NCBI RefSeq assembly: GCF_018728565.1
Contig: NZ_JACSOI010000003.1
Coordinates: 1 to 64,000, forward strand
Direction: 5' to 3'
DNA length: 64,000 nt
Source of the DNA: Zobellia russellii
GTDB lineage: Bacteria; Bacteroidota; Bacteroidia; Flavobacteriales; Flavobacteriaceae
Both the position numbers and the translations under genes were made by a program. Below the pieces are notes generated by a model, which was not told where the DNA came from, searched no databases, and saw only the letters and a list, made by a program, of their open reading frames with translations. The number at the start of each line of letters is the position of its first letter. Within the stretch, counting starts at the first letter, position 1. This document shows positions 7,744 to 17,862 of this stretch, one piece after another.

Positions 7744-10700
7744 ATGAAAAAAAGGTTTAGATGGAACTCCCAAGGGTTTCTAATTATTATGACCCTGTTA
7801 TGGGGGGGTACAATGCAGGCGCAAAGCGTTACAGTATCTGGAACCGTGGTTTCGGCCGACGATTCGCAAGCCCTGCCCGGGGTTAACGTAGTCGTTAAAG
7901 GTACAACTATAGGATCAGTGACGGATTTTGATGGGAATTACAGTATTGAAGCTCCAAATGCCAATAGTGTTTTGGTATTTACCTACCTAGGTTTTACTAC
8001 CCAAGAGATTTCGGTTGGGGGTAAAAACCAGATAGATGTGTCTATGACAGAAGACGCAGCACTTCTAGATGAAGTTGTAGTGGTTGGGTATGGTACTCAG
8101 ATTAAGCGTCAAGTTACTGGTGCGGTTTCTACCATACAGGCCAATGAACTTGCGGATATACCTGTTTCACAGGTTACCCAAAAGATACAGGGTAGATTAC
8201 CAGGAGTTCAAATAAATCAGGCCACAGGTAAACCGGGACAGGGAATGTCAGTTCGGATAAGGGGGCAATTATCCGTTTCAGGAGGAAGTGATCCATTGTA
8301 CGTAGTAGACGGTTTTCCCATTTCCGGAGGTATAAACACCATAAACCCAGATGAGATTCAGGATATTACAGTGCTAAAGGATGCTGCCTCTACTTCGCTT
8401 TACGGTTCTAGAGCAGCCAATGGGGTAGTTTTAATTACGACTAAAAGTGGACGATCAGGAGAAACTAGTGTGAGCTTAAACATGACAACCAGCATGCAAA
8501 GTGTTCCGCAACGTGGAAGAATAGAGATGATGGATGCCGTGGAGTTCGCTCAATTCAAAAAAGAATATTATGAAGATCAAGGTAGCCCTGTTCCGGATAT
8601 TTTTCAGAATCCGGCACAGTATGAAGGGCAGACCAATGATTGGTACGATGCACTTTTGAGAACTGCGCCTATGACCAATTATAATTTAAGTATTACTTCC
8701 AACAAAGAAAAATTAAAGACATCCGTAGTATTAGGCTTTTTTGACCAAGAAGGAGTTGTTCTAGGTTCTGACTATAAGCGTTACTCACTTCGTGCTAATT
8801 TGGATTACACCTTATCGGATAAGGTTCGTATAGGTGTAAACATTGCCCCCAACCATATAGTTGACAATGTGCCAAGAACAGATGGTACTAGGGGCACTGG
8901 TCTTTTGTTCAATGCATTGCATACATGGCCCATTATGCCAATTTATAATCCGGATGGTACAAGAACCGAGTTTAATAGATTTCCTGCGGATACAGGAAAT
9001 ATCTTCTCGTACGCCAACTGGTTGAACTCTGCGGAACGAATTAAGGATGAGACCAAAAGTGTTAACCTTTTGAGCAACGCGTTTCTTGAATATAAACCTA
9101 TTGAGGGTCTTGCTATTAAGACTAGTTTGAATGCAGAATTATATAATGAGCAATATGAATTCTTCAGTCCAACTAACGCTACTTATTCAATCAACAGACC
9201 CGTGCCTACCAATAATGAGGCCATTTGGGATGATCGAAATACATTTTCTTGGTTGAACGAAAATACGATTACCTATGATAAGAGTATTGGTGATCATACC
9301 TTCTCCGTTTTAGGAGGTTTTACCTATCAGAAATACCGTCAAGATCGTAACAGGGTTCAAGCATCAGATTTTGCAGATGATCGTTTGCCTACTATACAAG
9401 GCGCGACCAATATTAACAGAAACGGGACTTTTGATGAAGTTAGAGAGTGGAGTTTGGTTTCTTTTCTATCTCGTCTTACCTATAACTACAAAGGAAAATA
9501 TTTGTTGACCGGATCCATACGTAGTGATGGTTCTTCTAGATTTGGGTCGGAGAACCGTTGGGGTACGTTTCCTTCTGTATCCGCTGGTTGGATAGCTTCG
9601 GATGAGCCTTTCCTAGAAAAATCAGAAACTATATCCTTGCTTAAATTACGAGGTAGTTACGGTGTAACAGGAAATAATAATATTGGTAATTACACGCAAT
9701 ATGCATTGATTGATAATACGGTAAATGCCGTTTTTGGAGATACTTTTGCACCAGGTTCGGCAGTTAACTCACTGTCAAATTCAAACTTAGGTTGGGAAAC
9801 TACCAAGCAGTTTGATGCCGGGCTTGATTTAAGTCTTTTTAATGATAGGGTATCCTTTGTGTATGATTATTATACAAAGAACACTACCAACTTACTTTAT
9901 AATGTTCAGGTTGCTCGCGAATCAGGCTTCTCCAATTTTAGTGATAATATTGGTGAGATTCGTTTCTGGGGACATGAATTTGCCTTAAATACAGTGAACA
10001 CAACTGGTAAGTTTCAATGGACGACCAATGCCAATATTTCATTCAACCGAAATAGAGTAGAAGCGCTGGCTGATGGAATTGATAGGGTTTATGGACCAGG
10101 AGGATGGCATATTACTCAAGTGGGCCAACCCTTTGGTCAGTTTTATGGTCATGTATCGGATGGAGTATATCTCAATCAAGAAGATTTGGACAATTCACCT
10201 CAAGTCCCAGGTCGTTCTACGGTAGGGAGTATAAAGCTTGTGGATATAAATGGAGATGGTATTATTACAAATGGAGGAGATTTTGATGACCGAGCTATTA
10301 CTGGAAGCCCTTTTCCAGATTTTACCTATGGTATTACAAATACTATTAAATATCGCAATTTAGACTTTTCCATTGTGGGTACAGGTTCTCAAGGTAATGA
10401 GTTATTGGTTCGTCACTTATATAGTACTACCAATCTTGATGGTGTTTTTAATCTTTTGAAAGACGTTGAGAATCGGTTTAGGTCCGTAGATAATCCAGGT
10501 GATGGTTTTTATGGAACTACCGTTGGAGGAGGAAACGTTACAGGTATAGAGAGAGACTGGATAAACGATCGCTTTGTTGCGGATGCCTCTTATTTCAATA
10601 TTAGAAATATAACTTTAGGCTATACCTTACCAGGAGTGGATAAATATTTTAAATCGGCCCGTATATACGGATCTATTCAAAATGTACACATTTTCACTAA

Positions 10701-10839
10701 ATATTGGGGAGGACCAAACCCTGAAATAAGTGTGCAGAATAACGGAGATGGAGACGGGGGCAACCTTGCTTCCGGGGTGGATATTTCTGGATACCCGGTT
10801 CCCCGCATTTTTAGTGTTGGTTTAAACTTAAACTTTTAA
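7744..10839 (+). CDS. SusC1: SusC/RagA TonB-dependent outer-membrane transporter
   Basis: Outer-membrane channel that imports oligosaccharides with its SusD partner. The 1031-residue chain has a signal peptide ending near AQA/QS (about residue 27), a carboxypeptidase-D-like regulatory domain (about 30-110, with LPGVNVVVKGTT and SVTDFDGNYSI), the TonB-contact region EVVVVGYGTQ, a plug domain (about 125-240, with YVVDGFPI and VLKDAASTSLYGSRAANGV), and a 22-stranded barrel ending in an aromatic residue (VGLNLNF). There is no STN domain, so it does not signal to an anti-sigma factor, unlike SusC2. It is followed by SusD1 and driven by the four-repeat promoter. Which glycan it imports is inferred from the locus. 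Confidence 0.95.
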   Translation: MKKRFRWNSQGFLIIMTLLWGGTMQAQSVTVSGTVVSADDSQALPGVNVVVKGTTIGSVTDFDGNYSIEAPNANSVLVFTYLGFTTQEISVGGKNQIDVSMTEDAALLDEVVVVGYGTQIKRQVTGAVSTIQANELADIPVSQVTQKIQGRLPGVQINQATGKPGQGMSVRIRGQLSVSGGSDPLYVVDGFPISGGINTINPDEIQDITVLKDAASTSLYGSRAANGVVLITTKSGRSGETSVSLNMTTSMQSVPQRGRIEMMDAVEFAQFKKEYYEDQGSPVPDIFQNPAQYEGQTNDWYDALLRTAPMTNYNLSITSNKEKLKTSVVLGFFDQEGVVLGSDYKRYSLRANLDYTLSDKVRIGVNIAPNHIVDNVPRTDGTRGTGLLFNALHTWPIMPIYNPDGTRTEFNRFPADTGNIFSYANWLNSAERIKDETKSVNLLSNAFLEYKPIEGLAIKTSLNAELYNEQYEFFSPTNATYSINRPVPTNNEAIWDDRNTFSWLNENTITYDKSIGDHTFSVLGGFTYQKYRQDRNRVQASDFADDRLPTIQGATNINRNGTFDEVREWSLVSFLSRLTYNYKGKYLLTGSIRSDGSSRFGSENRWGTFPSVSAGWIASDEPFLEKSETISLLKLRGSYGVTGNNNIGNYTQYALIDNTVNAVFGDTFAPGSAVNSLSNSNLGWETTKQFDAGLDLSLFNDRVSFVYDYYTKNTTNLLYNVQVARESGFSNFSDNIGEIRFWGHEFALNTVNTTGKFQWTTNANISFNRNRVEALADGIDRVYGPGGWHITQVGQPFGQFYGHVSDGVYLNQEDLDNSPQVPGRSTVGSIKLVDINGDGIITNGGDFDDRAITGSPFPDFTYGITNTIKYRNLDFSIVGTGSQGNELLVRHLYSTTNLDGVFNLLKDVENRFRSVDNPGDGFYGTTVGGGNVTGIERDWINDRFVADASYFNIRNITLGYTLPGVDKYFKSARIYGSIQNVHIFTKYWGGPNPEISVQNNGDGDGGNLASGVDISGYPVPRIFSVGLNLNF

Positions 10840-10897
10840 ATCATAGACTACGATGACAAAACATATTTCACTTTCGACAAATTTTAAAACTGAAAAA

Positions 10898-12394
10898 ATG
10901 AAAAAGATATTTTATTGTGTCGTAGCGTCCATGGCTTTTATAGTCAGTAGTTGCGATGACGAATTAACCATATTTCCCGAGGACTCATTAAGTGTTCCTA
11001 CATTCTTTAAAACAGAAACGGATTTTACCCAGGCAGTTAACGGTGCTTATGTCCCGTTACGTCTGATTAACAACCAAGCCAAGCCTTATCTGGCGGAAAT
11101 GCACTCAGACAATACTTATTTTGCTCGTAATACGGCATTTGGTGCAACGGATAATCAGGAAGATATTGCGGACCACTCCATACCTAGTGATGGGGGAATA
11201 ACTGCTAATACTTGGGTGGAGCAGATTTACCGTGAATATTATCAGATCATAGCACGTACAAATCAAATTTTGACCACTATTGATGATGCGGAATTTGATG
11301 AAGCGGCCAAGGCCAACCTTAAAGGACAGGCACTTTTTTTAAGAGCTTATTCGTATTTTGAATTGACGCAGCTATTTGGTAGTGTACCTATGCACCTAGA
11401 ACCAGTATTAGATCGTGATGGGGCAGCTTTGCCACTCTCTAGTGAAGACGACCTTTATGCACAAATTATTGAGGATGCTCAGGGAGCTACAGCCTTGTTG
11501 CCGCTTAAGTCGGAGCAAGAACCGGGTAGGGTTACACTAGGAGCGGCTCAAACCCTTTTGGCCAATGTTTATATCGTTAGAGAACAGTGGGCAGAGGCGG
11601 AGATCCTTTTAAAAGCTGTGGTAGCTAGTAATGAATATATGTTGATGCCTAATTATGAAGATGCTTTTTCCGGGAATAGCGAAAACAAGAACAATATGGA
11701 ATCTGTTTTTGAAATTCAATACAGGGAGGGTGCCGAAGGTTTAAACGGAAGTTTTTTATATAACTTTCTACCAAGACCAATTACTGCCGAAGAAGTTGGT
11801 GCTATAACGGGAACTTCAAATCCACAACCGGTTAATGGTGAAGGAAACAATATACCTACACCGGACATAATTGATGCCTATGAAGAAGGAGATTTAAGGG
11901 AAGATGCTTCAATTATGTATGTTACTATTAGTGAAAGTTTTTGGGAAGATGGTGTTTACCCTATCATTAAAAAATATGTGGAGCCCCATGCATTACATAA
12001 TAACCATGGAATGAACTGGCCCGTATACAGGTATTCCGAAGTGTTGTTGTTTTTAGCCGAAGCTTTGGAAGAACAAGGTAAAGACGGAGAAGCTCTTCCT
12101 TATCTTAATCAGGTTCGTACACGTGCTGGTCTAGGTGATCCTGTGGGGGATCTGGGAGAAGCTATCTTTAACGAAAGAAGGGTGGAGCTTGCTTTTGAAA
12201 ACAAAAGATGGTTTGATTTGGTAAGGACAGGCAGGGCTATAGATGTGATTACCGCTCACGGTAATAAAATAAAGGCGAATCCTATTGATTATTACTATCC
12301 TGCTGGTGTAGAGCCAAGAGGCAATGTTTTTACCAATATTTCTGAACGTTACGCCTTACCTGCATCGGAATCTTCATTAAATCCAAATTTTTAA
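10898..12394 (+). CDS. SusD1: SusD/RagB surface glycan-binding lipoprotein
   Basis: Surface lipoprotein that forms the lid of SusC1. The ATG at 10898 (MKKIFYCVV) directly precedes a signal peptide with lipobox SSC followed by DDE, the acidic signal that sends lipoproteins to the cell surface in Bacteroidota; the upstream ATG at 10853 adds an unlikely 15-residue extension. Family hallmarks include FFKTETDFTQAVNGAY near the N-terminus, the TPR-like region RAYSYFELTQLFG, the YRYSEVLLFLAEAL helix, and RVELAFENKRWFDLVRTGRA near the C-terminus. It lies 58 bases after SusC1 and ends just before a hairpin terminator. Confidence 0.95.
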   Translation: MKKIFYCVVASMAFIVSSCDDELTIFPEDSLSVPTFFKTETDFTQAVNGAYVPLRLINNQAKPYLAEMHSDNTYFARNTAFGATDNQEDIADHSIPSDGGITANTWVEQIYREYYQIIARTNQILTTIDDAEFDEAAKANLKGQALFLRAYSYFELTQLFGSVPMHLEPVLDRDGAALPLSSEDDLYAQIIEDAQGATALLPLKSEQEPGRVTLGAAQTLLANVYIVREQWAEAEILLKAVVASNEYMLMPNYEDAFSGNSENKNNMESVFEIQYREGAEGLNGSFLYNFLPRPITAEEVGAITGTSNPQPVNGEGNNIPTPDIIDAYEEGDLREDASIMYVTISESFWEDGVYPIIKKYVEPHALHNNHGMNWPVYRYSEVLLFLAEALEEQGKDGEALPYLNQVRTRAGLGDPVGDLGEAIFNERRVELAFENKRWFDLVRTGRAIDVITAHGNKIKANPIDYYYPAGVEPRGNVFTNISERYALPASESSLNPNF

Positions 12395-12426
12395 TTGAAT
12401 CGGAAAATATAATTTATCAAAGAAAA

Positions 12427-12456
12427 TTAAAGGTCATGGACATCCATGACCTTTAA
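12427..12456 (+). terminator. Terminator-like hairpin after SusC1/SusD1
   Basis: TTAAAGGTCATGG and CCATGACCTTTAA form a perfect 13-base stem with a 4-base loop (ACAT), 32 bases after the SusD1 stop. The downstream T-tract is poor (TCGTAC), so termination may be partial and the DUF1080 gene may receive some read-through. Confidence 0.6.
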
Positions 12457-12627
12457 TCGTACAAAAAATTTCACTTGTAATCTATCAATTAGAAGTGCGG
12501 AAAAATCAAAGAATAAACCAAGAATTGTTGTAAATGTAGAACCTTAAAAAGGAGGCTTTAGGTTTCTTAATTTTATGGAAATTATCAGTAGAAGAATTAT
12601 GACAATCAAAAAAATATAATAGGAATT

Positions 12628-13443
12628 ATGAATAAATATAGTAGCGTATTTAAATTAATGGGGAGAACTCTTTTTGCTTTAACATTACTGTTAGGTTTTC
12701 AATCTTGTAAAGAAAAAAAACAGGAAACTACTGTAGAAACCACGGCAAAAGTTCAAGAGAAAGAAGACGGTTTTATAAATATATTTGATGGGAAAACCTT
12801 GACAAATTGGAAAGGCGACCTCAATTATTGGCGTGTTGAAAATGGTCATCTAGTAGGAGAGGTAACCCCGGAAACCCTTTTGAAAAGTAATACCTTTATT
12901 ATTTGGCAAGGAGGGCAGCCGGATGACTTTGAGCTGAAGTTGGAATTTAGAATAACCGAATCCGGTAATAGTGGCATAAATTATAGAAGTGATTTGATCG
13001 ATACCATACCTAACGCCATGAGGGGATATCAAGCAGATATTGATGGAAAAATTAGGTATACGGGACAGAACTATGAGGAAAAGAAAAGGGCTACATTAGC
13101 ATACCGTGGGGAGAAAGTAAAAATAAAGACTCAAGATAATCCGGATGTTGCCGGTTCTTTACGAGGCAATGTAAAAAAGAATTGCTGGCAAAGTAGAGAG
13201 GTAATAGGTTCTTTGGGAGAATCGGATTCGTTAAAGACTAAGATTAAAAGTGAAGATTGGAACGAAGTACATCTGGTTATAAAAGGAAATCGCCTTCAGC
13301 ATTACGTAAATGGGACATTAATGAGTGACGTAATTGATGAAGATACTATAAATAGAAAATTAAAAGGACATTTAGGAGTGCAGGTACATGTTGGCCCGCC
13401 TATGAAGGTAGAGTATAGAAATATACAGCTAAAGAACTTGTAA
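12628..13443 (+). CDS. DUF1080 (3-keto-disaccharide hydrolase domain) lipoprotein
   Basis: A 271-residue secreted lipoprotein: signal peptide with lipobox QSC (about residue 27) followed by a lysine-rich linker and a concanavalin-like DUF1080 domain (about 48-270; FINIFDGKTLTNWKG, WRVENGHLVGE, ELKLEFRITESGNSGINYRS, NEVHLVIKGNRLQHYVNG). DUF1080 proteins have been linked to cleavage of 3-keto-glycosides made by Gfo/Idh/MocA oxidoreductases, from my memory of the literature. A Tat-exported Gfo/Idh protein lies 4 kb downstream (17863), which would fit such a pair. A plain carbohydrate-binding role is possible. No decamer-repeat promoter precedes it. Confidence 0.8.
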   Translation: MNKYSSVFKLMGRTLFALTLLLGFQSCKEKKQETTVETTAKVQEKEDGFINIFDGKTLTNWKGDLNYWRVENGHLVGEVTPETLLKSNTFIIWQGGQPDDFELKLEFRITESGNSGINYRSDLIDTIPNAMRGYQADIDGKIRYTGQNYEEKKRATLAYRGEKVKIKTQDNPDVAGSLRGNVKKNCWQSREVIGSLGESDSLKTKIKSEDWNEVHLVIKGNRLQHYVNGTLMSDVIDEDTINRKLKGHLGVQVHVGPPMKVEYRNIQLKNL

Positions 13444-13468
13444 CATCTAAAAGATAAAGATAGTTAGA

Positions 13469-14044
13469 ATGGGAGATTTAAAAGATTTTCAAAAGTTGGT
13501 TATTTCAAATGCAAGCCACGTTAAAGGATTAACGGTAGGAGATAAAGCTCCGGACTTTACGCTTCCCAATGCCTTAGGGAAAGAGGTTTCGCTATCTAAA
13601 CTTTTAAAATTTGGTGTAGTTGTCATCAAATTTTATCGTGGTGAATGGTGTCCTATTTGTAATTTAGACCTGAAGGAAGTACAAAGTAAACTACCCGATA
13701 TTACATCTTTAGGAGCTTCATTTTTGGCAATAAGTCCTCAAAACCCTGATGAAGCATTAACGGCAAAAGAGAAAAACAGTCTTGATTTTGAAGTGCTAAG
13801 TGATACACATCAAAAAGTCATTAAAGCGTATAATCTTCAGTTTGATCCAGGAGAGGATTACCATGCGCGAAGAGATTTAACACTTTTAAATGGCGATGGT
13901 TCAAAAACACTTCCTGTTCCCGCAACATTTATTATTAACACTGATCAAATTATTGAAGCTGCCCATGTTGAAGCAAATTATACAGAAAGAATGGGAGTTT
14001 CTGAAATACTATCGGTACTTAAAGATTTAGCGAACAAAAAGTAA
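13469..14044 (+). CDS. Peroxiredoxin-like (AhpC/TSA, thioredoxin-fold) protein
   Basis: A 191-residue thioredoxin-fold protein without a signal peptide, hence cytoplasmic. GDKAPDFTLPNALGKEVSL and FYRGEWCPICNLDL are the AhpC/TSA signatures, and the cysteines of CPIC supply the peroxidatic or redox residue; VPATFIINTDQ is the cis-Pro region. It lies 25 bases after the DUF1080 gene and is probably co-transcribed. Why a peroxidase-like protein belongs here is not clear; protection from peroxide made during sugar oxidation is speculative. Confidence 0.85.
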   Translation: MGDLKDFQKLVISNASHVKGLTVGDKAPDFTLPNALGKEVSLSKLLKFGVVVIKFYRGEWCPICNLDLKEVQSKLPDITSLGASFLAISPQNPDEALTAKEKNSLDFEVLSDTHQKVIKAYNLQFDPGEDYHARRDLTLLNGDGSKTLPVPATFIINTDQIIEAAHVEANYTERMGVSEILSVLKDLANKK

Positions 14045-14096
14045 TACGTTGGGTGAATGTAACACAAGAATTTATAAACAATAATCACGCCCGCTC

Positions 14097-14142
14097 TCAG
14101 GACAGCACAGGATGGGTAATGCTTCTATAACACATAAGTTTG
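14097..14142 (+). promoter_or_regulatory. Shared decamer-repeat promoter, sulfatase-GH78 gene (site C)
   Basis: TCAGGAC-AGC-ACAGGAT (14097-14113) is followed after exactly 21 bases by TAAGTTTG (14135-14142), a perfect TAnnTTTG box. Transcription would start near 14149. A short CCTTA/TAAGG stem (14152-14170) follows at the 5' end of the transcript. Confidence 0.8.
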
Positions 14143-14216
14143 AATAAGATTCCTTACCCGACTTCTAAGGTTTGAACAGAGAATCTAATTTAAGAGAATT
14201 AACAAATATCAAGTTT

Positions 14217-17200
14217 ATGAGTATAAAAATTTTAGCGGCAATCTTTCTTTGTGGTGGCGTACTAACATTAAAGGCACAAAAAGCGGAGAAAGAACTGCAG
14301 GTTAAAAAGCCTAACATTATTTTTATTTTAACGGATGACCAACGTTTTGATGCTCTGGGTTATGCAGGGAACAAACTTATTTCTACCCCTGAAATGGATA
14401 AGTTGGCAAAAGAGGGTACCTATTTTAAAAACGCTATGGTTACCACTCCGATCTGCGCGGCAAGTAGGGCCAGCATTTTAACAGGGCTTTATGAGCGTAC
14501 CCATAATTTCAATTTCCAGACAGGAAATATTAGAGAATCGTACATGGCTGAATCATATCCTTCAATTTTAAAAGAGAATGGATATTTTACCGGTTTTTAT
14601 GGGAAATATGGGGTTCGTTATGATAAACTAGAGAATCAATTTGATCAATTTGAGTCCTATGACCGTAACAATGAGTATAAGGACAGACGTGGTTATTACT
14701 ATAAAACGTTAGGTAAGGATACCGTTCATTTAACGCGATATACGGGACAGAAAGCTATAGATTTTATTGCAGATGTAAAGACGGATAAACCTTTTTGTCT
14801 TTCTTTAAGTTTCAGTGCTCCCCATGCACATGATGGGGCAAAGGACCAATATTTTTGGCAGGGAGAATCAGATGCCTTGCTTCAGAACATCAATATGCCC
14901 GATGCAGATTTAGGAGAGGACAAGTATTTTGAGGCTCAACCTAAATTTGTACGAGATGGTTTCAACCGGTTACGTTGGACCTGGAGGTACGATTCCCCTG
15001 AAAAATATCAGCATAGCGTAAAAGGCTACTATAGAATGATTTCTGGTATTGATAGGGAAATTGCCAAAATTAGGGCCGAGCTGGAAAAGAAGGGACTTGC
15101 AGAAAACACGGTTATAATTCTCATGGGCGATAACGGCTACTTTTTAGGGGAGCGCCAGCTTGCAGGTAAATGGTTGTTATATGATAATTCCGTAAGGGTG
15201 CCTTTAATAGTCTTTGACCCAAGGGAGAAAAAGCAAAAAGATAGTGATGCCATGGCCCTGAACATAGATGTACCTTCTACAATTCTGGATTTGGCCGGCA
15301 TTGATCAACCGAAAGCGTGGCACGGTAAAAGTCTTATGCCTATTGTGAAAAGCGCCAAGCGCGATTTTGGGCGGGATACTGTGCTCATTGAGCATATTTG
15401 GGAATTTGAGAATATACCACCTAGTGAAGGAGTACGTACAAAAAAATGGAAGTACTTCCGGTATGTTAATGACCAATCTTTTGAAGAACTTTATAATTTA
15501 AAAGACGACCCCAAAGAAATACACAATCTGGCCAAGGATGCAAAATATGCCGAAAAATTAAAGGCTTTTAGAAATAAAACTAACAGTCTTATTCTAGAGC
15601 ATTCGGATGAATATTCCAATGGACCAAGCGACTTGATTGTAGAATGGATACGCAACACAGAGGGTGTTGCCATTATTGATGACAAACCAGAATTTGGATG
15701 GGTGGTGCCGGATGGCGCAGTTTCACAATCGGCCTATCAAATATTGGTAGCTTCAACCAAAGAAAAAATAGACAGCAATATTGGTGATGTTTGGAATAGT
15801 GGACAAATGCGGACCAATGCCTCATCAGAAATAGAGCACGGTGGGTCAGCTTTAAAAAACGGAGAGACCTATTTCTGGAAGGTACGTATTTGGGACCAAG
15901 ATAATCGACTATCAAGATATTCTCAAAGTCAGTCTTTTACCATGGGAAGCCCCAAGGCAACCATAACGACCCCCAATAGTTTTCAAATAGACAAAATTAA
16001 ACCTGTCAAATTCGAAAACAGAGGCGATACTTATTTCATGGATTTTGGAAAAGCGGCTTTCGCTACCCTCAATTTTACATATAAGGCCAAAACTTCAGGT
16101 ATAGTTACCTTTAGAATTGGAGAACAATTAGACGGGGAGAACATCAACAGAAAACCTTTTGAAAAAAGTCATATCAGATATCAGGAAATTAAAATGAAGG
16201 TAAATCCGGACCAAACGGAATATCAACTTGAAATCAAACCGGACAAGCGAAATACCTTACCCGGCAAGGCACTACCTCTTCCTAAAGGTTTTTCTGTCTT
16301 AATGCCTTTTAGGTATGTAGAGGTTCAAGGTATAGAGGGGGACGTTAATGCGGAAGACTTTACATTCTTAGCGCATCATAGCTACTGGGAAGAAAGTGCC
16401 AGTAGCTTCAAAAGCTCAGATGATATTTTAAATCAGGTTTGGGAAATTTGTAAGTACACGATAAAAGCTACAACATTTAACGGTCTTTATGTAGATGGCG
16501 ATCGAGAGCGTATTCCGTATGAAGCAGATGCGTATTTGAACCAACTAAGTCATTATACCACTGATCGGGAATATGCTATAGCTAGGCAAACCATAGAATA
16601 TTTTATGGAACATCCTACATGGCCAACGGAATGGCAACAGCATGTGGCGCTTATGTTTTATGCAGATTATATGTATACGGGCAACACAGAACTGATCAAG
16701 AAGTACTATAATCGATTAAAGTATAAAACGCTTTACGAGCTTGCTAATGAAGATGGTCTTATAACCTCTACTAAAATGACTCCGGAATTGATGAAAAACC
16801 TTGGGTTTCCCAAAAAAATGAAGGAGACCTTTAGGGATATTGTAGATTGGCCTTCTGCGGGCTGGGGAGGAGACCCATCAAATAAGGGGGAACGTGACGC
16901 TTATGTTTTTAAAGATTATAATACTGTAGTAAATGCGTTTTATTACCAGAATATGAAAATCATGGCGCAATTTGCGGAGGTTTTGGGTAAAACGGAGGAG
17001 GCACTGGATTTTGAACTCCGAGCTTTAAAGGCAAAAAAAGCGGTCAACGAAAAAATGTTCGATGCCGAACGTGGTATATATGTAGATGGAATTGGAACGG
17101 ACCATGCAGCCCTGCATGCCAATATGTTGCCCTTAGCCTTTAACATGGTACCGGAGGAGCATATTTCTTCTGTTGTAGAACACGTAAAATCTAGAGGAAT

Positions 17201-17738
17201 GGCCTGTAGCGTTTATGGTTCACAATACTTAATGGATGGATTGTATAACGCCGGAGCAGAGGACTACGCGTTGGAATTATTAACGGATACCAGTGATAGA
17301 AGCTGGTATAATATGATCCGTATTGGGTCTACTATGACCTTGGAAGCTTGGGACCTGAAGTACAAGAACAATCTAGATTGGAACCATGCGTGGGGTGCTG
17401 TGCCCGCAAATGCCATTCCACGAGGACTTTGGGGTATTCAACCCAAAACACCGGGGTTTGGAGTCGCTATTATAAAACCTCAAATGAGCGATTTGAAAAA
17501 TAGCAGTATTGAAGTGCCTACCATTAAAGGAACAATAAAAGGAGAATATACCTATGAGACTTCTAGGCTTCAGGTTTTCAAAATTGAGATTCCGGCAAAT
17601 ATGGTAGCAGAGTTTGAAATTGCTCCATCACCAGGAAAAGAGTTAATGCATAATGGTAAAAAAGTAAATGCCGCTTTCGGTTCTGTACGTTTGGAACCAG
17701 GGCATCATGAAATTAAATTGGTAATCAATTCTTTTTAA
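14217..17738 (+). CDS. Sulfatase-GH78 fusion (S1 sulfatase plus alpha-L-rhamnosidase)
   Basis: A 1173-residue two-enzyme protein. A signal peptide (ending near LKAQKA) leads into an S1 sulfatase (about 30-470) with [11 protein letters not shown], Cys80 in [11 protein letters not shown] as formylglycine site, and [15 protein letters not shown]78-type alpha-L-rhamnosidase follows (about 490-1173) with a fibronectin-like entry ([23 protein letters not shown]), the (alpha/alpha)6 motif [12 protein letters not shown], and TLEAWDLKY / WNHAWGA. The formylglycine motif has Ala in the usual Pro position, as in some sulfatases. It would remove sulfate from, and then release, terminal rhamnose; similar fusions occur in a characterised flavobacterial ulvan locus, from memory. 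Start at ATG 14217 is chosen over TTG 14172, because only the former opens with a signal peptide. Confidence 0.9.
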   Translation: MSIKILAAIFLCGGVLTLKAQKAEKELQVKKPNIIFILTDDQRFDALGYAGNKLISTPEMDKLAKEGTYFKNAMVTTPICAASRASILTGLYERTHNFNFQTGNIRESYMAESYPSILKENGYFTGFYGKYGVRYDKLENQFDQFESYDRNNEYKDRRGYYYKTLGKDTVHLTRYTGQKAIDFIADVKTDKPFCLSLSFSAPHAHDGAKDQYFWQGESDALLQNINMPDADLGEDKYFEAQPKFVRDGFNRLRWTWRYDSPEKYQHSVKGYYRMISGIDREIAKIRAELEKKGLAENTVIILMGDNGYFLGERQLAGKWLLYDNSVRVPLIVFDPREKKQKDSDAMALNIDVPSTILDLAGIDQPKAWHGKSLMPIVKSAKRDFGRDTVLIEHIWEFENIPPSEGVRTKKWKYFRYVNDQSFEELYNLKDDPKEIHNLAKDAKYAEKLKAFRNKTNSLILEHSDEYSNGPSDLIVEWIRNTEGVAIIDDKPEFGWVVPDGAVSQSAYQILVASTKEKIDSNIGDVWNSGQMRTNASSEIEHGGSALKNGETYFWKVRIWDQDNRLSRYSQSQSFTMGSPKATITTPNSFQIDKIKPVKFENRGDTYFMDFGKAAFATLNFTYKAKTSGIVTFRIGEQLDGENINRKPFEKSHIRYQEIKMKVNPDQTEYQLEIKPDKRNTLPGKALPLPKGFSVLMPFRYVEVQGIEGDVNAEDFTFLAHHSYWEESASSFKSSDDILNQVWEICKYTIKATTFNGLYVDGDRERIPYEADAYLNQLSHYTTDREYAIARQTIEYFMEHPTWPTEWQQHVALMFYADYMYTGNTELIKKYYNRLKYKTLYELANEDGLITSTKMTPELMKNLGFPKKMKETFRDIVDWPSAGWGGDPSNKGERDAYVFKDYNTVVNAFYYQNMKIMAQFAEVLGKTEEALDFELRALKAKKAVNEKMFDAERGIYVDGIGTDHAALHANMLPLAFNMVPEEHISSVVEHVKSRGMACSVYGSQYLMDGLYNAGAEDYALELLTDTSDRSWYNMIRIGSTMTLEAWDLKYKNNLDWNHAWGAVPANAIPRGLWGIQPKTPGFGVAIIKPQMSDLKNSSIEVPTIKGTIKGEYTYETSRLQVFKIEIPANMVAEFEIAPSPGKELMHNGKKVNAAFGSVRLEPGHHEIKLVINSF

Positions 17739-17862
17739 AGATAATATAGTAGCAATGGTCTACATTGTGCTTATTTTGGTGACGCCAAAACAGGGAGCAT
17801 ATTATTACAAAATCATGGGTCCAAGTATTTTACCGGAATATTAATATCAAAGAATTATAATA

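Noticed and set aside
12559-12566. TAGGTTTC as a -7 box for the DUF1080 gene
   Set aside because: No half-site lies 21 bases upstream, and no -33 TTG at a normal spacing; too weak to report as a promoter.
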